Positions 1 to 9,154 of a stretch of 64,000 nt of DNA are shown here, piece after piece. Where the stretch lies: assembly GCF_000350165.1 (NCBI RefSeq), contig NZ_CAUI01000019.1, positions 124,001 to 188,000 on the forward strand, written 5' to 3'. The notes below the pieces were generated by a model. That model made no database searches. It was given only the letters and a program-made list of their open reading frames with translations, and was not told the DNA's origin. This DNA comes from Halanaerobium saccharolyticum subsp. saccharolyticum DSM 6643 (GTDB lineage: Bacteria; Bacillota; Halanaerobiia; Halanaerobiales; Halanaerobiaceae). How positions within the stretch are numbered: position 1 is the stretch's first letter; every line of letters starts with the position of its first letter. Both the position numbers and the translations under genes were made by a program.

Positions 1-1358
1 AATATGGTGAGGCTAATAAGATTGTTCCAGGTATTGCTAAAGACTGGACAATCTCAGAAGATGGTTTAGAATATACTTTTGAATTAAGAGAAGGGGTATT
101 ATTTCACAATGGCCAGGAATTAACTGCTGAAGATGTAGAATATACCTACCAGCGTATTTTAAACCCTGATTATGGTTCAGGTCTCAGAGCGAAAATTGAA
201 TCTGTAGAGAGTATTGAAGTTATTGATGATTACAGAATTAAATTCACTTTAAGTGAACCCTATTCTCCATTTATTTTAGCTATGACTTTTGGTATACTTC
301 CAAAAGAATATGCTGAAGAAGTTGGAGATGAAGAACTTGGGAGAAACCCTATCGGTGCAGGTCCATTTAAAATGGAAGAATGGGATGCTGGTAATCAGAT
401 AGTTTTATCTGCATTTGAAGACCACTGGAATAAGGTTCCTAATATTAAAGAGTTAGTTATTAGATCTATTCCGGAATCCGCGACTCAAGCTATGGAACTT
501 CGCAGTGGCGGAATTGACTTTGGTGTAAATCTTGATGTAGGACAGCTGGATTCGTTTACTGATAATCCCGATTATCAGGTTAAATCAGCTGCAGGTGCTG
601 GTATTAATTTCTTAGGTTTCAATTTTGAAATGGAGCCAACTCAGGAGCGTAAATTTAGAGAAGCTGTATTACAGGCAGTGCCTTTTGACCAAATTATACC
701 TCAGATTTTTGGTATCTTAGGTGAAAGAGCATATTCAATGTTACCACCTACTCTCTGGCCGGAAGATAGAGAATTCTTAAAAGAAAATGCTGTTGGATTT
801 GATCCAGAGGCAGCAGCTCAGAAATTTGAAGAATTAAAGGAAGATGGAGTAATTGCAGAAGATTATGTAGCCGAGGTTTATGTGTCTAATAGCCGTCCAA
901 ATCAGGTTAAAACAGCCGAGGCAATGGTAACTGCTTTAAATCAGTCAGGACTCAAGGCTGAAGTTAAAGCGATGGAATTTGGAACAATGTGGGATATGCT
1001 GGGTCGAGGAGAAATTGGTATGTTCTTTTTAAGATTTGTTTCAGATCCTGATCCTGATTACTGGTTATATAGATTCTTTAAATCTCCTGATGAAGGTGGA
1101 GCTTTAAACAGAGCCTTTTATTCGGATGAAGAGGTAGATCAGTGGTTAGAAGAAGCTAGAGCAATTTCTGATCAGGCGGAAAGAGAAGAACTTTATAATA
1201 AGGTTTTAAGAAAAGTTTTAATTGAAGATCTTGTTTTTCATCCGCTTGCACACTCAACTCAGATTTATGTAATGCAGGATAATGTCAAAGAGCTTGAACC
1301 TGGTAATTCACTTTTAATTCCGTTAGTTACTCCAACAGCAAATGTTTATAAAGAATAG
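1..1358 (+). CDS. ABC transporter substrate-binding protein, peptide family 5 (5'-partial)
   Basis: The reading frame is open from base 3 and ends at 1358, giving about 451 residues; the signal peptide and extreme N-terminus lie left of the window. The visible part begins in the conserved lobe with a VPGIAKDWTISEDGLEYTF-like stretch and continues through the FHNGQELTAEDVEYTY segment typical of SBP_bac_5 proteins. Such proteins bind oligopeptides, dipeptides or similar solutes outside the membrane and deliver them to DppBC/OppBC permeases. Two permease genes of that family follow directly. A strong hairpin separates it from the first permease, as expected when the binding protein is made in excess. 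Ligand cannot be told from sequence; peptides, nickel complexes or sugars are all known for the family. Confidence 0.93.
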   Translation, partial: YGEANKIVPGIAKDWTISEDGLEYTFELREGVLFHNGQELTAEDVEYTYQRILNPDYGSGLRAKIESVESIEVIDDYRIKFTLSEPYSPFILAMTFGILPKEYAEEVGDEELGRNPIGAGPFKMEEWDAGNQIVLSAFEDHWNKVPNIKELVIRSIPESATQAMELRSGGIDFGVNLDVGQLDSFTDNPDYQVKSAAGAGINFLGFNFEMEPTQERKFREAVLQAVPFDQIIPQIFGILGERAYSMLPPTLWPEDREFLKENAVGFDPEAAAQKFEELKEDGVIAEDYVAEVYVSNSRPNQVKTAEAMVTALNQSGLKAEVKAMEFGTMWDMLGRGEIGMFFLRFVSDPDPDYWLYRFFKSPDEGGALNRAFYSDEEVDQWLEEARAISDQAEREELYNKVLRKVLIEDLVFHPLAHSTQIYVMQDNVKELEPGNSLLIPLVTPTANVYKE

Positions 1359-1425
1359 CTGTAGAATTAATTTTAAATTAAAAAGTAATTTTACCAGATA
1401 TATTAAAGATAAATTATCTTAAATT

Positions 1426-1462
1426 ACTATGCAGATAGTGACACTATCTGCATAGTCTTTTT
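1426..1462 (+). terminator. Intercistronic hairpin/attenuating terminator after the binding-protein gene
   Basis: Bases 1426-1440 and 1442-1456 form a perfect 15-bp inverted repeat, followed by a run of five T at 1458-1462. It sits between the binding-protein stop and the permease ribosome binding site, so it probably terminates part of the transcripts or protects the upstream mRNA end. Confidence 0.85.
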
Positions 1463-1479
1463 AGAAAGAGGTGAACAAT

Positions 1480-2418
1480 TTGTTTGCTTATATAGTTAAA
1501 AGACTACTCTGGTTAATACCGGTTGTGATTGGTGTTTCTTTAATTTTATTCGGAATTATGCAGTTAGTACCAGGTAATCCAGCAGCTATTATGCTCGGGA
1601 CTAATGCAACTCCAGAGGCGATAGAAGCCTTAAATGAAAAATTTGGTTTTAATGAGCCTTTTCATGTCAGATATTTTTTAATGCTCAAAAATTTCTTAAC
1701 AGGAGAACTTGATTCTATTTATTATGGAGATCAAGTAATAAATATTATTGGGCGTCGCTTGATAGCTACAATTGAATTGGGAGTACTTTCACTAATAATA
1801 GCCGTTCTAATTGCTATTCCAACCGGGGTAATAGCTGCAGTTAAAAAAAATTCTTTGTTTGATCTTTTGAGTATGTTTATTGCAACTATTGGTATTTCTG
1901 TCCCGGCATTTTTTACAGGTATTATTTTCATTTATATATTTTCTGTTTATTTTCCTTTTTTGCCTTCTTCAGGTTATGGAGGCAGGATTTGGACTTTAAG
2001 TGGTTTGAGGCATTTAATTTTACCAGCTTTTGCTTTAAGTACAGTCATGATAGCTTCTACCAGCCGAATAACTAGGTCTTCAATGCTCGATATTATGAAA
2101 GAAGATTATCTGGTGACTGCTCGTTCAAAGGGGGTTGCTGAAAAGGTTATTATTTTAAAACATGCTTTTCGCAATGCTTTGATTCCTATAATAACTAATA
2201 TTGGTAATCAGTTGGCTATGATGTTTGGAGGAGCAATTTTAATTGAATCAGTTTTTGCCTGGCCTGGAGTAGGAAGGTTGGCAGTTAATGCTGTTGAGGC
2301 TAGAGATCAACCATTAGTTTTTGGTTCGATTTTAATTTTATCGATCCTCTTTGTACTGGTTAATCTGATGGTAGATATTATTTATGTTTTTATTAATCCT
2401 CGGATTAGCTATAAATAG
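1480..2418 (+). CDS. ABC transporter permease, DppB/OppB type
   Basis: A polytopic membrane protein of about 312 residues. The N-terminal helix (AYIVKRLLWLIPVVIGVS) and the cytoplasmic EAA loop near residues 200-225 (EDYLVTARSKG...HAFRNALIP) are hallmarks of the first permease of peptide/nickel ABC importers. I place the start at the TTG at 1480: the GAGGTG at 1468-1473 is a ribosome binding site at ideal distance from it, whereas the GTG at 1471 is part of that site. It pairs with the DppC-type permease 22 bases downstream to form the membrane channel for the binding protein upstream. No ATPase gene is adjacent, so the energising subunits must lie left of the window or elsewhere. Confidence 0.93.
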   Translation: MFAYIVKRLLWLIPVVIGVSLILFGIMQLVPGNPAAIMLGTNATPEAIEALNEKFGFNEPFHVRYFLMLKNFLTGELDSIYYGDQVINIIGRRLIATIELGVLSLIIAVLIAIPTGVIAAVKKNSLFDLLSMFIATIGISVPAFFTGIIFIYIFSVYFPFLPSSGYGGRIWTLSGLRHLILPAFALSTVMIASTSRITRSSMLDIMKEDYLVTARSKGVAEKVIILKHAFRNALIPIITNIGNQLAMMFGGAILIESVFAWPGVGRLAVNAVEARDQPLVFGSILILSILFVLVNLMVDIIYVFINPRISYK

Positions 2419-2440
2419 AGGTGGAATGAGGTGTTGAAAT

Positions 2441-3472
2441 TTGAAAAAGAAAATTATTTTATTTATACTATTATTAATTCAGCTAAATATAAATTATAAA
2501 AACTGGATTGTAGAAGGTAAAATTTGGAGCAGTTTAGAGTATAAATTTGCTACAGTTTTTTCTATGATTATAATTTTTTTACTTTTATTACTATTGTTTA
2601 AAAATAGTATTTTCCTTAAATTTAAAGAAAATGCTCTTTATGCTAAAATGTTTAAAGAATTTAATAAGGGTTATGGTGGTAAAATAGCAGTTTTAATTCT
2701 CGCTTTGATATTTTATGTAGCTTTTATGGCACCCTTTATTGCTCCCTATTCGCCGACTGAAATTGATTACAGTAATATGACCTATTCAGCACCTTCTTTA
2801 GAGCACTGGTTTGGGACTGATGATTTTGGTAGAGATATGTTTTCAAGAGTTCTTTATGGAGCCAGAATTGCTCTGGGAGTAGGTTTTGCTGCTGTTTTAG
2901 TTAATGCCAGTCTGGGAGTCACTCTTGGTTTAATAGCCGGGTATTATGGCGGCAAAGCTGATATGATAATAATGCGTCTGGTAGAAATCTGGAACTCTAT
3001 TCCTTTTATTCTCCTGGCTCTGGCTATAATCTCTGCTCTGGGAACAGGGATTTTTAATATTATTATTGCTGTTGGGGTGACAGGTTTAATTAATTTTTCC
3101 CGACTGACCCGCTCAATAGTTTTTCAAATTAAAGAAAAAGAATATGTTGCAGCTGCTAAGGCTTTAGGAGCAAGTGATTTAAGGATTTTATATAATCATG
3201 TTTTACCAAATTCTATTTCTTCTTTAATAGTACTTTCGACTTTGAGAATTGGTATTTCGATTCTTGTTGTAGCTGGCTTAAGTTTTTTAGGTCTTGGTAT
3301 TCAGCCACCAACTGCTGCCTGGGGAACAATGTTAAATAGAGGTCAGGAATATTTAATTCAGGCACCCTGGATGTCTATTTTCCCAGGGTTGGCGATTATA
3401 ATTACAGTTTTAAGTTTTAATCTATTGGGAGATGCCTTGAGAGATGCATTAGACCCAAGACAGTTAGATTAA
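2441..3472 (+). CDS. ABC transporter permease, DppC/OppC type
   Basis: Second permease subunit of the peptide-type importer, 343 residues. The conserved core begins near residue 80 with the FVAPFIAPYSPTE-like segment, includes the EAA loop (EYVAAAKALGASD...HVLPNS) and ends with the typical PGLAIIITVLSFNLLGDALR signature. It is about 40 residues longer than usual: residues 1-55 add an extra hydrophobic segment pair before the normal N-terminus. The TTG start at 2441 follows GAGGTG with seven-base spacing. DppD/DppF ATPases usually follow in such operons, but here the next gene is the unrelated azlC after a 110-base gap. Confidence 0.93.
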   Translation: MKKKIILFILLLIQLNINYKNWIVEGKIWSSLEYKFATVFSMIIIFLLLLLLFKNSIFLKFKENALYAKMFKEFNKGYGGKIAVLILALIFYVAFMAPFIAPYSPTEIDYSNMTYSAPSLEHWFGTDDFGRDMFSRVLYGARIALGVGFAAVLVNASLGVTLGLIAGYYGGKADMIIMRLVEIWNSIPFILLALAIISALGTGIFNIIIAVGVTGLINFSRLTRSIVFQIKEKEYVAAAKALGASDLRILYNHVLPNSISSLIVLSTLRIGISILVVAGLSFLGLGIQPPTAAWGTMLNRGQEYLIQAPWMSIFPGLAIIITVLSFNLLGDALRDALDPRQLD

Positions 3473-3582
3473 ACAAAAGTTGAGGAAATTGAAATTATAT
3501 CTGAAAATAAGTAATAGAGAATTAGAAAAGCAATTCAGTTATTCTAGTTAAGATGATTTATTTAAAGGAGTAGATTTAATTT

Positions 3583-4311
3583 ATGTCACTGAGTAAAGAG
3601 CAGCTGGTAAATAAAAAAAATATCATTAAAAAAATTAATGATTCAAATTTTAAAAAGGGAATAAAAGATGCAGTACCCATAGTTGTAGGATATTTACCGA
3701 TAGGGATGGCTTACGGGATGCTTGCTGTTAATAAAGGTTTAAGTCCGCTGCAGACCACGGCTATGTCTATTTTTGTTTTTGCTGGTTCAGCTCAGTTAGT
3801 TTCAATTGAGATGATATCTGCTGGTGCTGCAGTAGCAGCTATAGTAGCAATGACATTTTTGGTTAATTTGCGACATCTTCTTTTGTCGGCATCGCTTAGC
3901 CTTCATTTAAGAGGTTTACCATTTTATTATTATCCTTTTTTAGGTTTTTTAGTAACTGATGAATCTTTTGCAGTTGGAATGAGTAAAATAAATGACCAGG
4001 AGAAAAAACATAGATATTTTTTCGGTCTGGGGCTAACAGCCTATTTCGGCTGGGTATCTAGTTCTGCTATTGGGGCTTTTTTAACTGAATTTATTAATTT
4101 TGGTAGTGGAGGAGCTTTAGATTTTGTTTTGCCTGCAATGTTTATAGTTTTACTGGTAATGCAGATCAGCTCAAAAAGCGAAATAATGGTAGCAGTTTTT
4201 TCTGCTTTACTTTCAATTTTATTTGCTTTAACTATTAATGGTAGTTGGAATATAATTTTAGCAACAGTAATGGCAGCATTTTTAGGGGTGTATATCAGTG
4301 GGGATAATTAG
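3583..4311 (+). CDS. azlC: AzlC-family branched-chain amino acid exporter, large subunit
   Basis: A 242-residue integral membrane protein with the AzlC signature near its start (GIKDAVPIVVGYLPIGMAYG) and several later hydrophobic helices, including a conserved NLRHLLLSASL segment. AzlC works with the small AzlD protein to export branched-chain amino acids or analogues. A good ribosome binding site (AAAGGAG) precedes the ATG. The last 14 bases overlap the azlD start, so the two are translationally coupled. Its substrate here is inferred from the family only. Confidence 0.9.
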   Translation: MSLSKEQLVNKKNIIKKINDSNFKKGIKDAVPIVVGYLPIGMAYGMLAVNKGLSPLQTTAMSIFVFAGSAQLVSIEMISAGAAVAAIVAMTFLVNLRHLLLSASLSLHLRGLPFYYYPFLGFLVTDESFAVGMSKINDQEKKHRYFFGLGLTAYFGWVSSSAIGAFLTEFINFGSGGALDFVLPAMFIVLLVMQISSKSEIMVAVFSALLSILFALTINGSWNIILATVMAAFLGVYISGDN

Positions 4312-4621
4312 TTTTATATTAATGGTTGCAGGTATGTTTTTAGTTACATTTATTCCGAGGGTTCTACCATTAGCTTTACTTGGGAATAAAGAACTTCCTG
4401 AAAAAGTGGTTCTCTGGTTAAGTTTTATTCCTGCAGCTGTACTTTCAGCATTATTAGCACCTGCAATACTGCTTCAAAATGGCAGTTTATATTTAAGTTT
4501 GGAAAACACTTCTTTAGTTGCTTTTTTTCCAACATTATTAGTTGCCTATAAAACAAAAAATATTTTTTATACAGTAAGTGGTGGATTAGTTTTTTATTTA
4601 TTAACTTCTGTATTATTTTAA
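4298..4621 (+). CDS. azlD: AzlD-family transporter small subunit
   Basis: A 107-residue membrane protein with about three to four hydrophobic segments and the AzlD pattern (TFIPRVLPLALLG near residues 18-30, then LSFIPAAVLSALLAP). It starts at the GTG at 4298 inside the end of azlC, which fits the usual azlC-azlD coupling. It is presumed to be the partner of AzlC in amino acid export. Confidence 0.88.
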   Translation: MGIISFILMVAGMFLVTFIPRVLPLALLGNKELPEKVVLWLSFIPAAVLSALLAPAILLQNGSLYLSLENTSLVAFFPTLLVAYKTKNIFYTVSGGLVFYLLTSVLF

Positions 4622-4680
4622 AGATATCTATACTTTTAATAATTTACTTTTAATTCAAAAAATAAAATGGGGGTTTTAAA

Positions 4681-5718
4681 ATGGAAATTAAAGTTGATTT
4701 AATTAGTGACACAGGAACTAGACCTTCTCAAGATATGAGAAGATTTATGGCTGAGGCTGAGGTTGGAGATGAACAGTTAGGAGAAGATCCAAGTGTTAAT
4801 CGTCTTTGTAGAATGGCGGCTGAAATGCTTGGTAAAGATGAAGCAATTTATTTACCTTCTGGTTTAATGGCAAATCAAATTTCTTTTGCTGTACATACAA
4901 AACAGGGTGATGAAATAATAATGGATCAGACAGCACATCCTATTCATTATGAAAGTGCTGCACTTGCTGTTATTTCTGGAGCTTCAATTAGGCCTTTAAA
5001 AGGTGAAGGTGGAATCTTTACTGTTGAACAGGCCAAAGAAGCAATTCGAGATGATGATTATCATAGTCCACAAACTAAGGTTATTTCTATCGAGCAGACT
5101 ACTAATTTAGGTGGGGGAAGAATCTGGCCTTTAGAGAGGATTAAAGAAATAGCAGAGTTAGCAGTTGATAATAATTTAAAGATGCACATGGATGGAGCAA
5201 GAATGTTAAATGCTGCAGTGGCCGCAGATGTTAATCCAGCAGAATATGGCCAGTATTTTGATTCAATCTGGCTTGATTTAAGTAAAGGTTTAGGTGCACC
5301 AGTAGGTTCTGTGCTAGCGGGGTCAGCCGAGTTTATTGAGCAGGCTAGATTTTGGAAGCAGAGATTGGGAGGAGCTATGAGACAGGCTGGAATTATAGCA
5401 GCTGGAGGCATTTTTGCTTTAGAACATAATGTTGCTCGTTTAAAAGAAGATCATAAACATGCAAAAATGCTTGCAGAAACAATTGCTGACCAGAAGGGTT
5501 TAGAAATTGATCCTGATACTGTAGAAACCAATATTGTTCTTTTTTCCGTAGCTGATGGTAAAGCAGATTTATTTGCTGATGAGCTTTTAGAGAAGGGAAT
5601 TAGAGTTAGTAGAATGGAAGGTAAATTAAGAGCCGTTACCCATTTAGATTTGAGTTTAGAAGATATACGTTATGCAGTTAAGCATATTGAAAAAACAGCT
5701 AAGGATATTTTTGTATAA
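4681..5718 (+). CDS. ltaE: Low-specificity L-threonine aldolase
   Basis: A 345-residue fold-type I PLP enzyme that cleaves L-threonine and L-allo-threonine to glycine and acetaldehyde. Visible family features are the N-terminal DLISDTGTRPSQDMRRFM segment, the histidine-containing TAHPIHYES segment near 85-92 that stacks on the cofactor, the MDGAR aspartate at 171, and the PLP-binding Lys202 in DLSKGLGAPVG. Length matches the family. It stands alone, 60 bases after azlD, and could contribute glycine synthesis or threonine catabolism in a fermentative anaerobe. Confidence 0.94.
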   Translation: MEIKVDLISDTGTRPSQDMRRFMAEAEVGDEQLGEDPSVNRLCRMAAEMLGKDEAIYLPSGLMANQISFAVHTKQGDEIIMDQTAHPIHYESAALAVISGASIRPLKGEGGIFTVEQAKEAIRDDDYHSPQTKVISIEQTTNLGGGRIWPLERIKEIAELAVDNNLKMHMDGARMLNAAVAADVNPAEYGQYFDSIWLDLSKGLGAPVGSVLAGSAEFIEQARFWKQRLGGAMRQAGIIAAGGIFALEHNVARLKEDHKHAKMLAETIADQKGLEIDPDTVETNIVLFSVADGKADLFADELLEKGIRVSRMEGKLRAVTHLDLSLEDIRYAVKHIEKTAKDIFV

Positions 5719-5836
5719 ATTTAATTTAAAAAAAGGCAGGATTTTAGTCTTCTGTCAAGAATATTTTAATATGACCTAAAAAATAAGTAATAGATAAACT
5801 TAACTTTATTAAATTTAAAAGAGGAGAGTGAGTCCG

Positions 5837-6490
5837 ATGGAACAGGTGTATGAAAAAAAGCGTGAACAGCTTCTAAGTGATCTCAGTGATATGAGTGAAG
5901 TTGCAGAAGAAATGCTGCAAAATGTAATGAAGGCGCTCGAAAATGTAGATGTTGATGCAGCTCATGAAGTTATCAGTAGAGATGATGTTGTAGATAATTA
6001 TTTAATTACTATTGAGGAAGAGGTTTCACGCTTGTTAACCCTGGATCAACCACTGGCATCTGATACCTGGTTTAGTATTGCAATGATCAAAATTGCCAAT
6101 GACTTAGAAAGAATTGGAGACCAAGCAACAAATATAGCAGAAATTTTATTAGAATTAAAGCACGATGGGATTTTAAAACCTTTAGTTATGATTCCAGAGC
6201 TTGCTGATATCGTAAGTGATATGTTAGATGTAGTTTTAGAAGCGTTTTCTACCAGAAATGCTGATCTGGCAGAAGCAGCCTGCCGAATGGATGAAAAGGC
6301 AGATAACCTTTATGAAGACATTTATCATAAAGCTATTAAAATGATAAGCAAAAAAGAGGATAGAGAAGAGATTAAACATATAGTACAGCACATTAATTTA
6401 GCTAAGTCTTTAGAGCGCGTTGGAGATCATGCTACTAATATTGGTGAAGAAACTATCTTTTTTGTTACCGGTAAAAGAGTTAAGTATTAA
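5837..6490 (+). CDS. phoU: PhoU-family phosphate signalling protein
   Basis: A 217-residue, nearly all-helical protein with the two PhoU repeats, each containing the metal-binding E/D-rich pattern (KIANDLERIGDQATNIAE near 90 and LAKSLERVGDHATNIGEE near 195). PhoU proteins modulate Pst phosphate uptake and PhoR signalling. I choose the ATG at 5837 because GAGGAG at 5821-5826 is correctly spaced for it; the GTG at 5828 touches that site. No pst or pho genes are adjacent, so it appears to act at a distance. A strong terminator follows. Confidence 0.93.
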   Translation: MEQVYEKKREQLLSDLSDMSEVAEEMLQNVMKALENVDVDAAHEVISRDDVVDNYLITIEEEVSRLLTLDQPLASDTWFSIAMIKIANDLERIGDQATNIAEILLELKHDGILKPLVMIPELADIVSDMLDVVLEAFSTRNADLAEAACRMDEKADNLYEDIYHKAIKMISKKEDREEIKHIVQHINLAKSLERVGDHATNIGEETIFFVTGKRVKY

Positions 6491-6514
6491 AAATATTAGC
6501 AAAAATAAATATGT

Positions 6515-6544
6515 AAAAAAAGGCCTTTTAAAAGGCCTTTTTTT
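6515..6544. terminator. Bidirectional terminator between phoU and the AbgT gene
   Basis: An 18-bp perfect palindrome at 6521-6538 (AGGCCTTTTAAAAGGCCT) is flanked by an A-run on the left and a T-run on the right, so it can stop transcription arriving from either convergent gene. Confidence 0.92.
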
Positions 6545-6561
6545 ATGTGTTCTTTATTATT

Positions 6562-8085
6562 TTAATAGAACAATACTCCTCCTGGGCCAATTGGTAAATT
6601 AAAGATAAACCAAATAACCAGTAAAATAGTCCAACCAATCATAAAAGCTATTGAATAAGGGACCATAGTTGAGATCAGAGTACCAATTCCAACATCTTCA
6701 TCATATTTTTTAGCAAAAGCTATAATAATTGCAAAATATGGCATTAATGGTGTGATTATATTTGTTGTTGAATCACCAATTCTATAAGCCATCTGGGCAA
6801 ATTCTGGAGAATAACCAAGCTGCATTAACATTGGTACAAATACAGGCGCCATAATCGCCCACTTAGCAGATGCACTACCAATAAATAGATTAATTAAACC
6901 AGCTACTAAAATAAATAAAATTATTAAAGGCAGACCGGTGAAATTAATAGACTGCAGAAAATCTGCTCCACCAATTGCCAAGATAGTTCCCAATTTTGAC
7001 CAATTAAAATAAGCAACAAATTGGCCAGCTGCAAAAGCAAGAGTAATATAGCCTCCCATACCAGACATAGTTTCATCCAAATATCGAGCTATATCATCAC
7101 TATTTGCAATTGAACCAGTTTTTCTACCATATGCCAGACCGGGAACAAAAAAGAAAATTGCGATTAATGGAACCATACCGCCCACAAATGGAGTCGATCC
7201 CATGATTAAATTTCCTGCATCACTTCTTAAAATTCCGTTTTCTGGAACAGTCATTAATAAGATGATTGCTAAAGTTACTCCCAGCCAGATTAATGCAGAC
7301 TTTAAACCAGCATTTTCTTCTGCAGTAATCTTTTCCAATTCTTCTTCATGATCACCAGTATATTCTCCAAACCGAGGAGCAACAATATTTTCAGTGACCC
7401 AGGTACCTATAGTAGTAACTATAAAAGTTGAAGCAACCATAAAGTAATAATTGACTGTTGGAGGAATAGTATAAGTAGGATCAATTAATTGAGCTGCTTC
7501 CTGCGAAAGTCCGGCAAGTAATGGATCCAAGGTAGAAATTAGTAAATTAGCACTAAATCCTCCAGAGACACCAGCAAAAGCAGCAGCCAGACCAACAATT
7601 GGATGTCTTCCTTTGGCGGCGAAAATAACAGCTCCTAAAGGTACTAAGACCACATAACCCGCATCTGAAGCAATATTAGACATAATACCTGCAAAAATTA
7701 CAACTGCTGTAATATATTTATCCGGAGCACTTAAAACTGTTTTTTTCAGTGCTGCTGAAATCAAACCTGATTTTTCTGCAATTCCAACACCTAACATAGC
7801 TACAAGGACTACTCCCAGCGGTGCAAAACCAGTAAAGTTCCCTACTGCTTCAGTAAATATTCTGCGAATACCTGATTTAGATAATAAATTAACTGCCCTG
7901 ATAGTTTCGCCGGTACCTGGATGTGTTACTGCAACTTCGAATAAACTAACAACCCAGGATAAAACTAATACGGCAAATGATAAGATAAAAAATAAAATAA
8001 CTGGATGCGGAAGTTTATTTCCTGTTCTTTCTATTCGATTTAAAAATCGATCTATTAAACTTAAATCTTTTTTATTACTTAGCAT
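6562..8085 (-). CDS. AbgT-family transporter (p-aminobenzoyl-glutamate type)
   Basis: A 507-residue protein with many membrane helices. Early features are RIERTGNKLPHPVILFFILS and an aspartate/serine-rich helix (GIMSNIASDAGYVVLVPLG); later ones are GSASAKWAIMAPVFVPML and RIGDSTTNIITPLMPYFA, all diagnostic of AbgT. Members import p-aminobenzoyl-glutamate or export antimetabolites using an ion gradient. The ATG at 8085 follows a perfect GGGAGG site. A separate promoter and a long inverted repeat lie in the 160-base gap to the peptidase gene upstream, so it may be expressed both with the peptidase and on its own. Confidence 0.93.
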   Translation of the reverse strand: MLSNKKDLSLIDRFLNRIERTGNKLPHPVILFFILSFAVLVLSWVVSLFEVAVTHPGTGETIRAVNLLSKSGIRRIFTEAVGNFTGFAPLGVVLVAMLGVGIAEKSGLISAALKKTVLSAPDKYITAVVIFAGIMSNIASDAGYVVLVPLGAVIFAAKGRHPIVGLAAAFAGVSGGFSANLLISTLDPLLAGLSQEAAQLIDPTYTIPPTVNYYFMVASTFIVTTIGTWVTENIVAPRFGEYTGDHEEELEKITAEENAGLKSALIWLGVTLAIILLMTVPENGILRSDAGNLIMGSTPFVGGMVPLIAIFFFVPGLAYGRKTGSIANSDDIARYLDETMSGMGGYITLAFAAGQFVAYFNWSKLGTILAIGGADFLQSINFTGLPLIILFILVAGLINLFIGSASAKWAIMAPVFVPMLMQLGYSPEFAQMAYRIGDSTTNIITPLMPYFAIIIAFAKKYDEDVGIGTLISTMVPYSIAFMIGWTILLVIWFIFNLPIGPGGVLFY

Positions 8086-8163
8086 ATTTTCCTCCCTTAA
8101 AATTTTGATAAAATTTAATACTTTAAGCAAATAAAGTGCACAGATTTTTAAGCCGTATTTTAT

Positions 8164-8192
8164 AGTATATTAAATTTATTAAGCTTTTTCAA
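8164..8192 (-). promoter_or_regulatory. Promoter of the AbgT gene
   Basis: On the minus strand TTGAAA (8187-8192) and TATACT (8164-8169) are separated by exactly 17 bases, a good sigma-A promoter about 75 bases before the AbgT start. The -35 lies inside one arm of an inverted repeat (8103-8116 / 8191-8204). Confidence 0.65.
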
Positions 8193-8245
8193 ATTTTATC
8201 AAAAACTATTTAGAGGGAGTTTAATTAGGCTAAGAGACAAATATT

Positions 8246-9154
8246 TTAAGGAGCTGAATTTAAAATTGCTTCTTTTACTACTTCAGCCGCGGTGATTCCA
8301 ATTTGGTTAATATCAGCTTTAATTTGATTTGAAGCTAAACAAAAAATACTGTCACCATCTAAAAGAGTGTGTACTGGATAAATTGTGCGGCTTAAACCGC
8401 TGTGAGCCATCATCGAAACCCGGTTGGCTTCGGCTTTATCTAAACTGGCATTAGTTGCTACCACAATTAAAGTTGTGTTTTCTCTCAAAAAACCAAGATT
8501 AATTTCTGGCTGATTAATTATAGTTTTTTCTGTATTAATAAAGCTTCCGGATTGATCCCTGGCCCCTGCAATGATTTCTCCTGTTTCAGGATTTTTAAGA
8601 TCACCAAAGGCATTAACAACTGCCAGCGCAGCAACTATTAAATCTCCACTTTTACAAGCTGCATGGCCCAGCCTTGTCTTACTGGCATTTTCCATGCCCA
8701 TTATTTTTCCACAGCTGGCACCAGCTGCTGCACCAATACTTTTATTTGGCTGGGCATTACTATCAGCATTAAGACAGGCCTGATAGGCCATTTCTTGATC
8801 AGGATATTTATTGCTTTTATATTCTAAGTCATAAATAACAGCAGCTGGGACAATAGGAACAACTCCACCACCAGTTTGAAAACCAATATTTTTTTCTCGT
8901 AAGTATTTCATCACCCCACCGGCTGCATCTAGACCATAAGCACTGCCACCACTAAGGAAAATTGCATTTGGGGTATTGACTGCCGCTCTGCTGTCTGTCA
9001 GAGCTATTTCTCTGGTCCCGGGAGCGCCACCTCGAATTTCTGCCCCAATTGTAAAGTCACCTTTACTAAAGATTACTGTACAGCCGGTACCTAATTTTTC
9101 ATCATCAGCATGTCCTACTGTAATTCCGGTTACAGCAGTTATATCATTATTCAT
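8246..9154 (-). CDS. P1-family (S58) self-processing peptidase/hydrolase
   Basis: A 302-residue N-terminal-nucleophile hydrolase of the DmpA/NylC group. Visible features are the N-terminal ITAVTGITVGHADDEKLGTG segment, the RGGAPGTRE motif near 41-49, the LSGGSAYGLDAA segment near 68-78 and an ENTTLIVVATNASLDK segment. By analogy with NylC, self-cleavage should occur between Asn226 and Thr227, releasing the catalytic Thr. These enzymes remove N-terminal residues from peptides or hydrolyse cyclic and linear amides. It precedes the AbgT gene on the same strand, so it may process the imported or exported amide. The start ATG at 9154 follows AGGAGAGG. Confidence 0.9.
   Translation of the reverse strand: MNNDITAVTGITVGHADDEKLGTGCTVIFSKGDFTIGAEIRGGAPGTREIALTDSRAAVNTPNAIFLSGGSAYGLDAAGGVMKYLREKNIGFQTGGGVVPIVPAAVIYDLEYKSNKYPDQEMAYQACLNADSNAQPNKSIGAAAGASCGKIMGMENASKTRLGHAACKSGDLIVAALAVVNAFGDLKNPETGEIIAGARDQSGSFINTEKTIINQPEINLGFLRENTTLIVVATNASLDKAEANRVSMMAHSGLSRTIYPVHTLLDGDSIFCLASNQIKADINQIGITAAEVVKEAILNSAP

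Noticed and set aside
6420-6602. Plus-strand frame over the phoU end and terminator
   Set aside because: It runs through the terminator palindrome and the convergent gene end; codon pattern is not coding.
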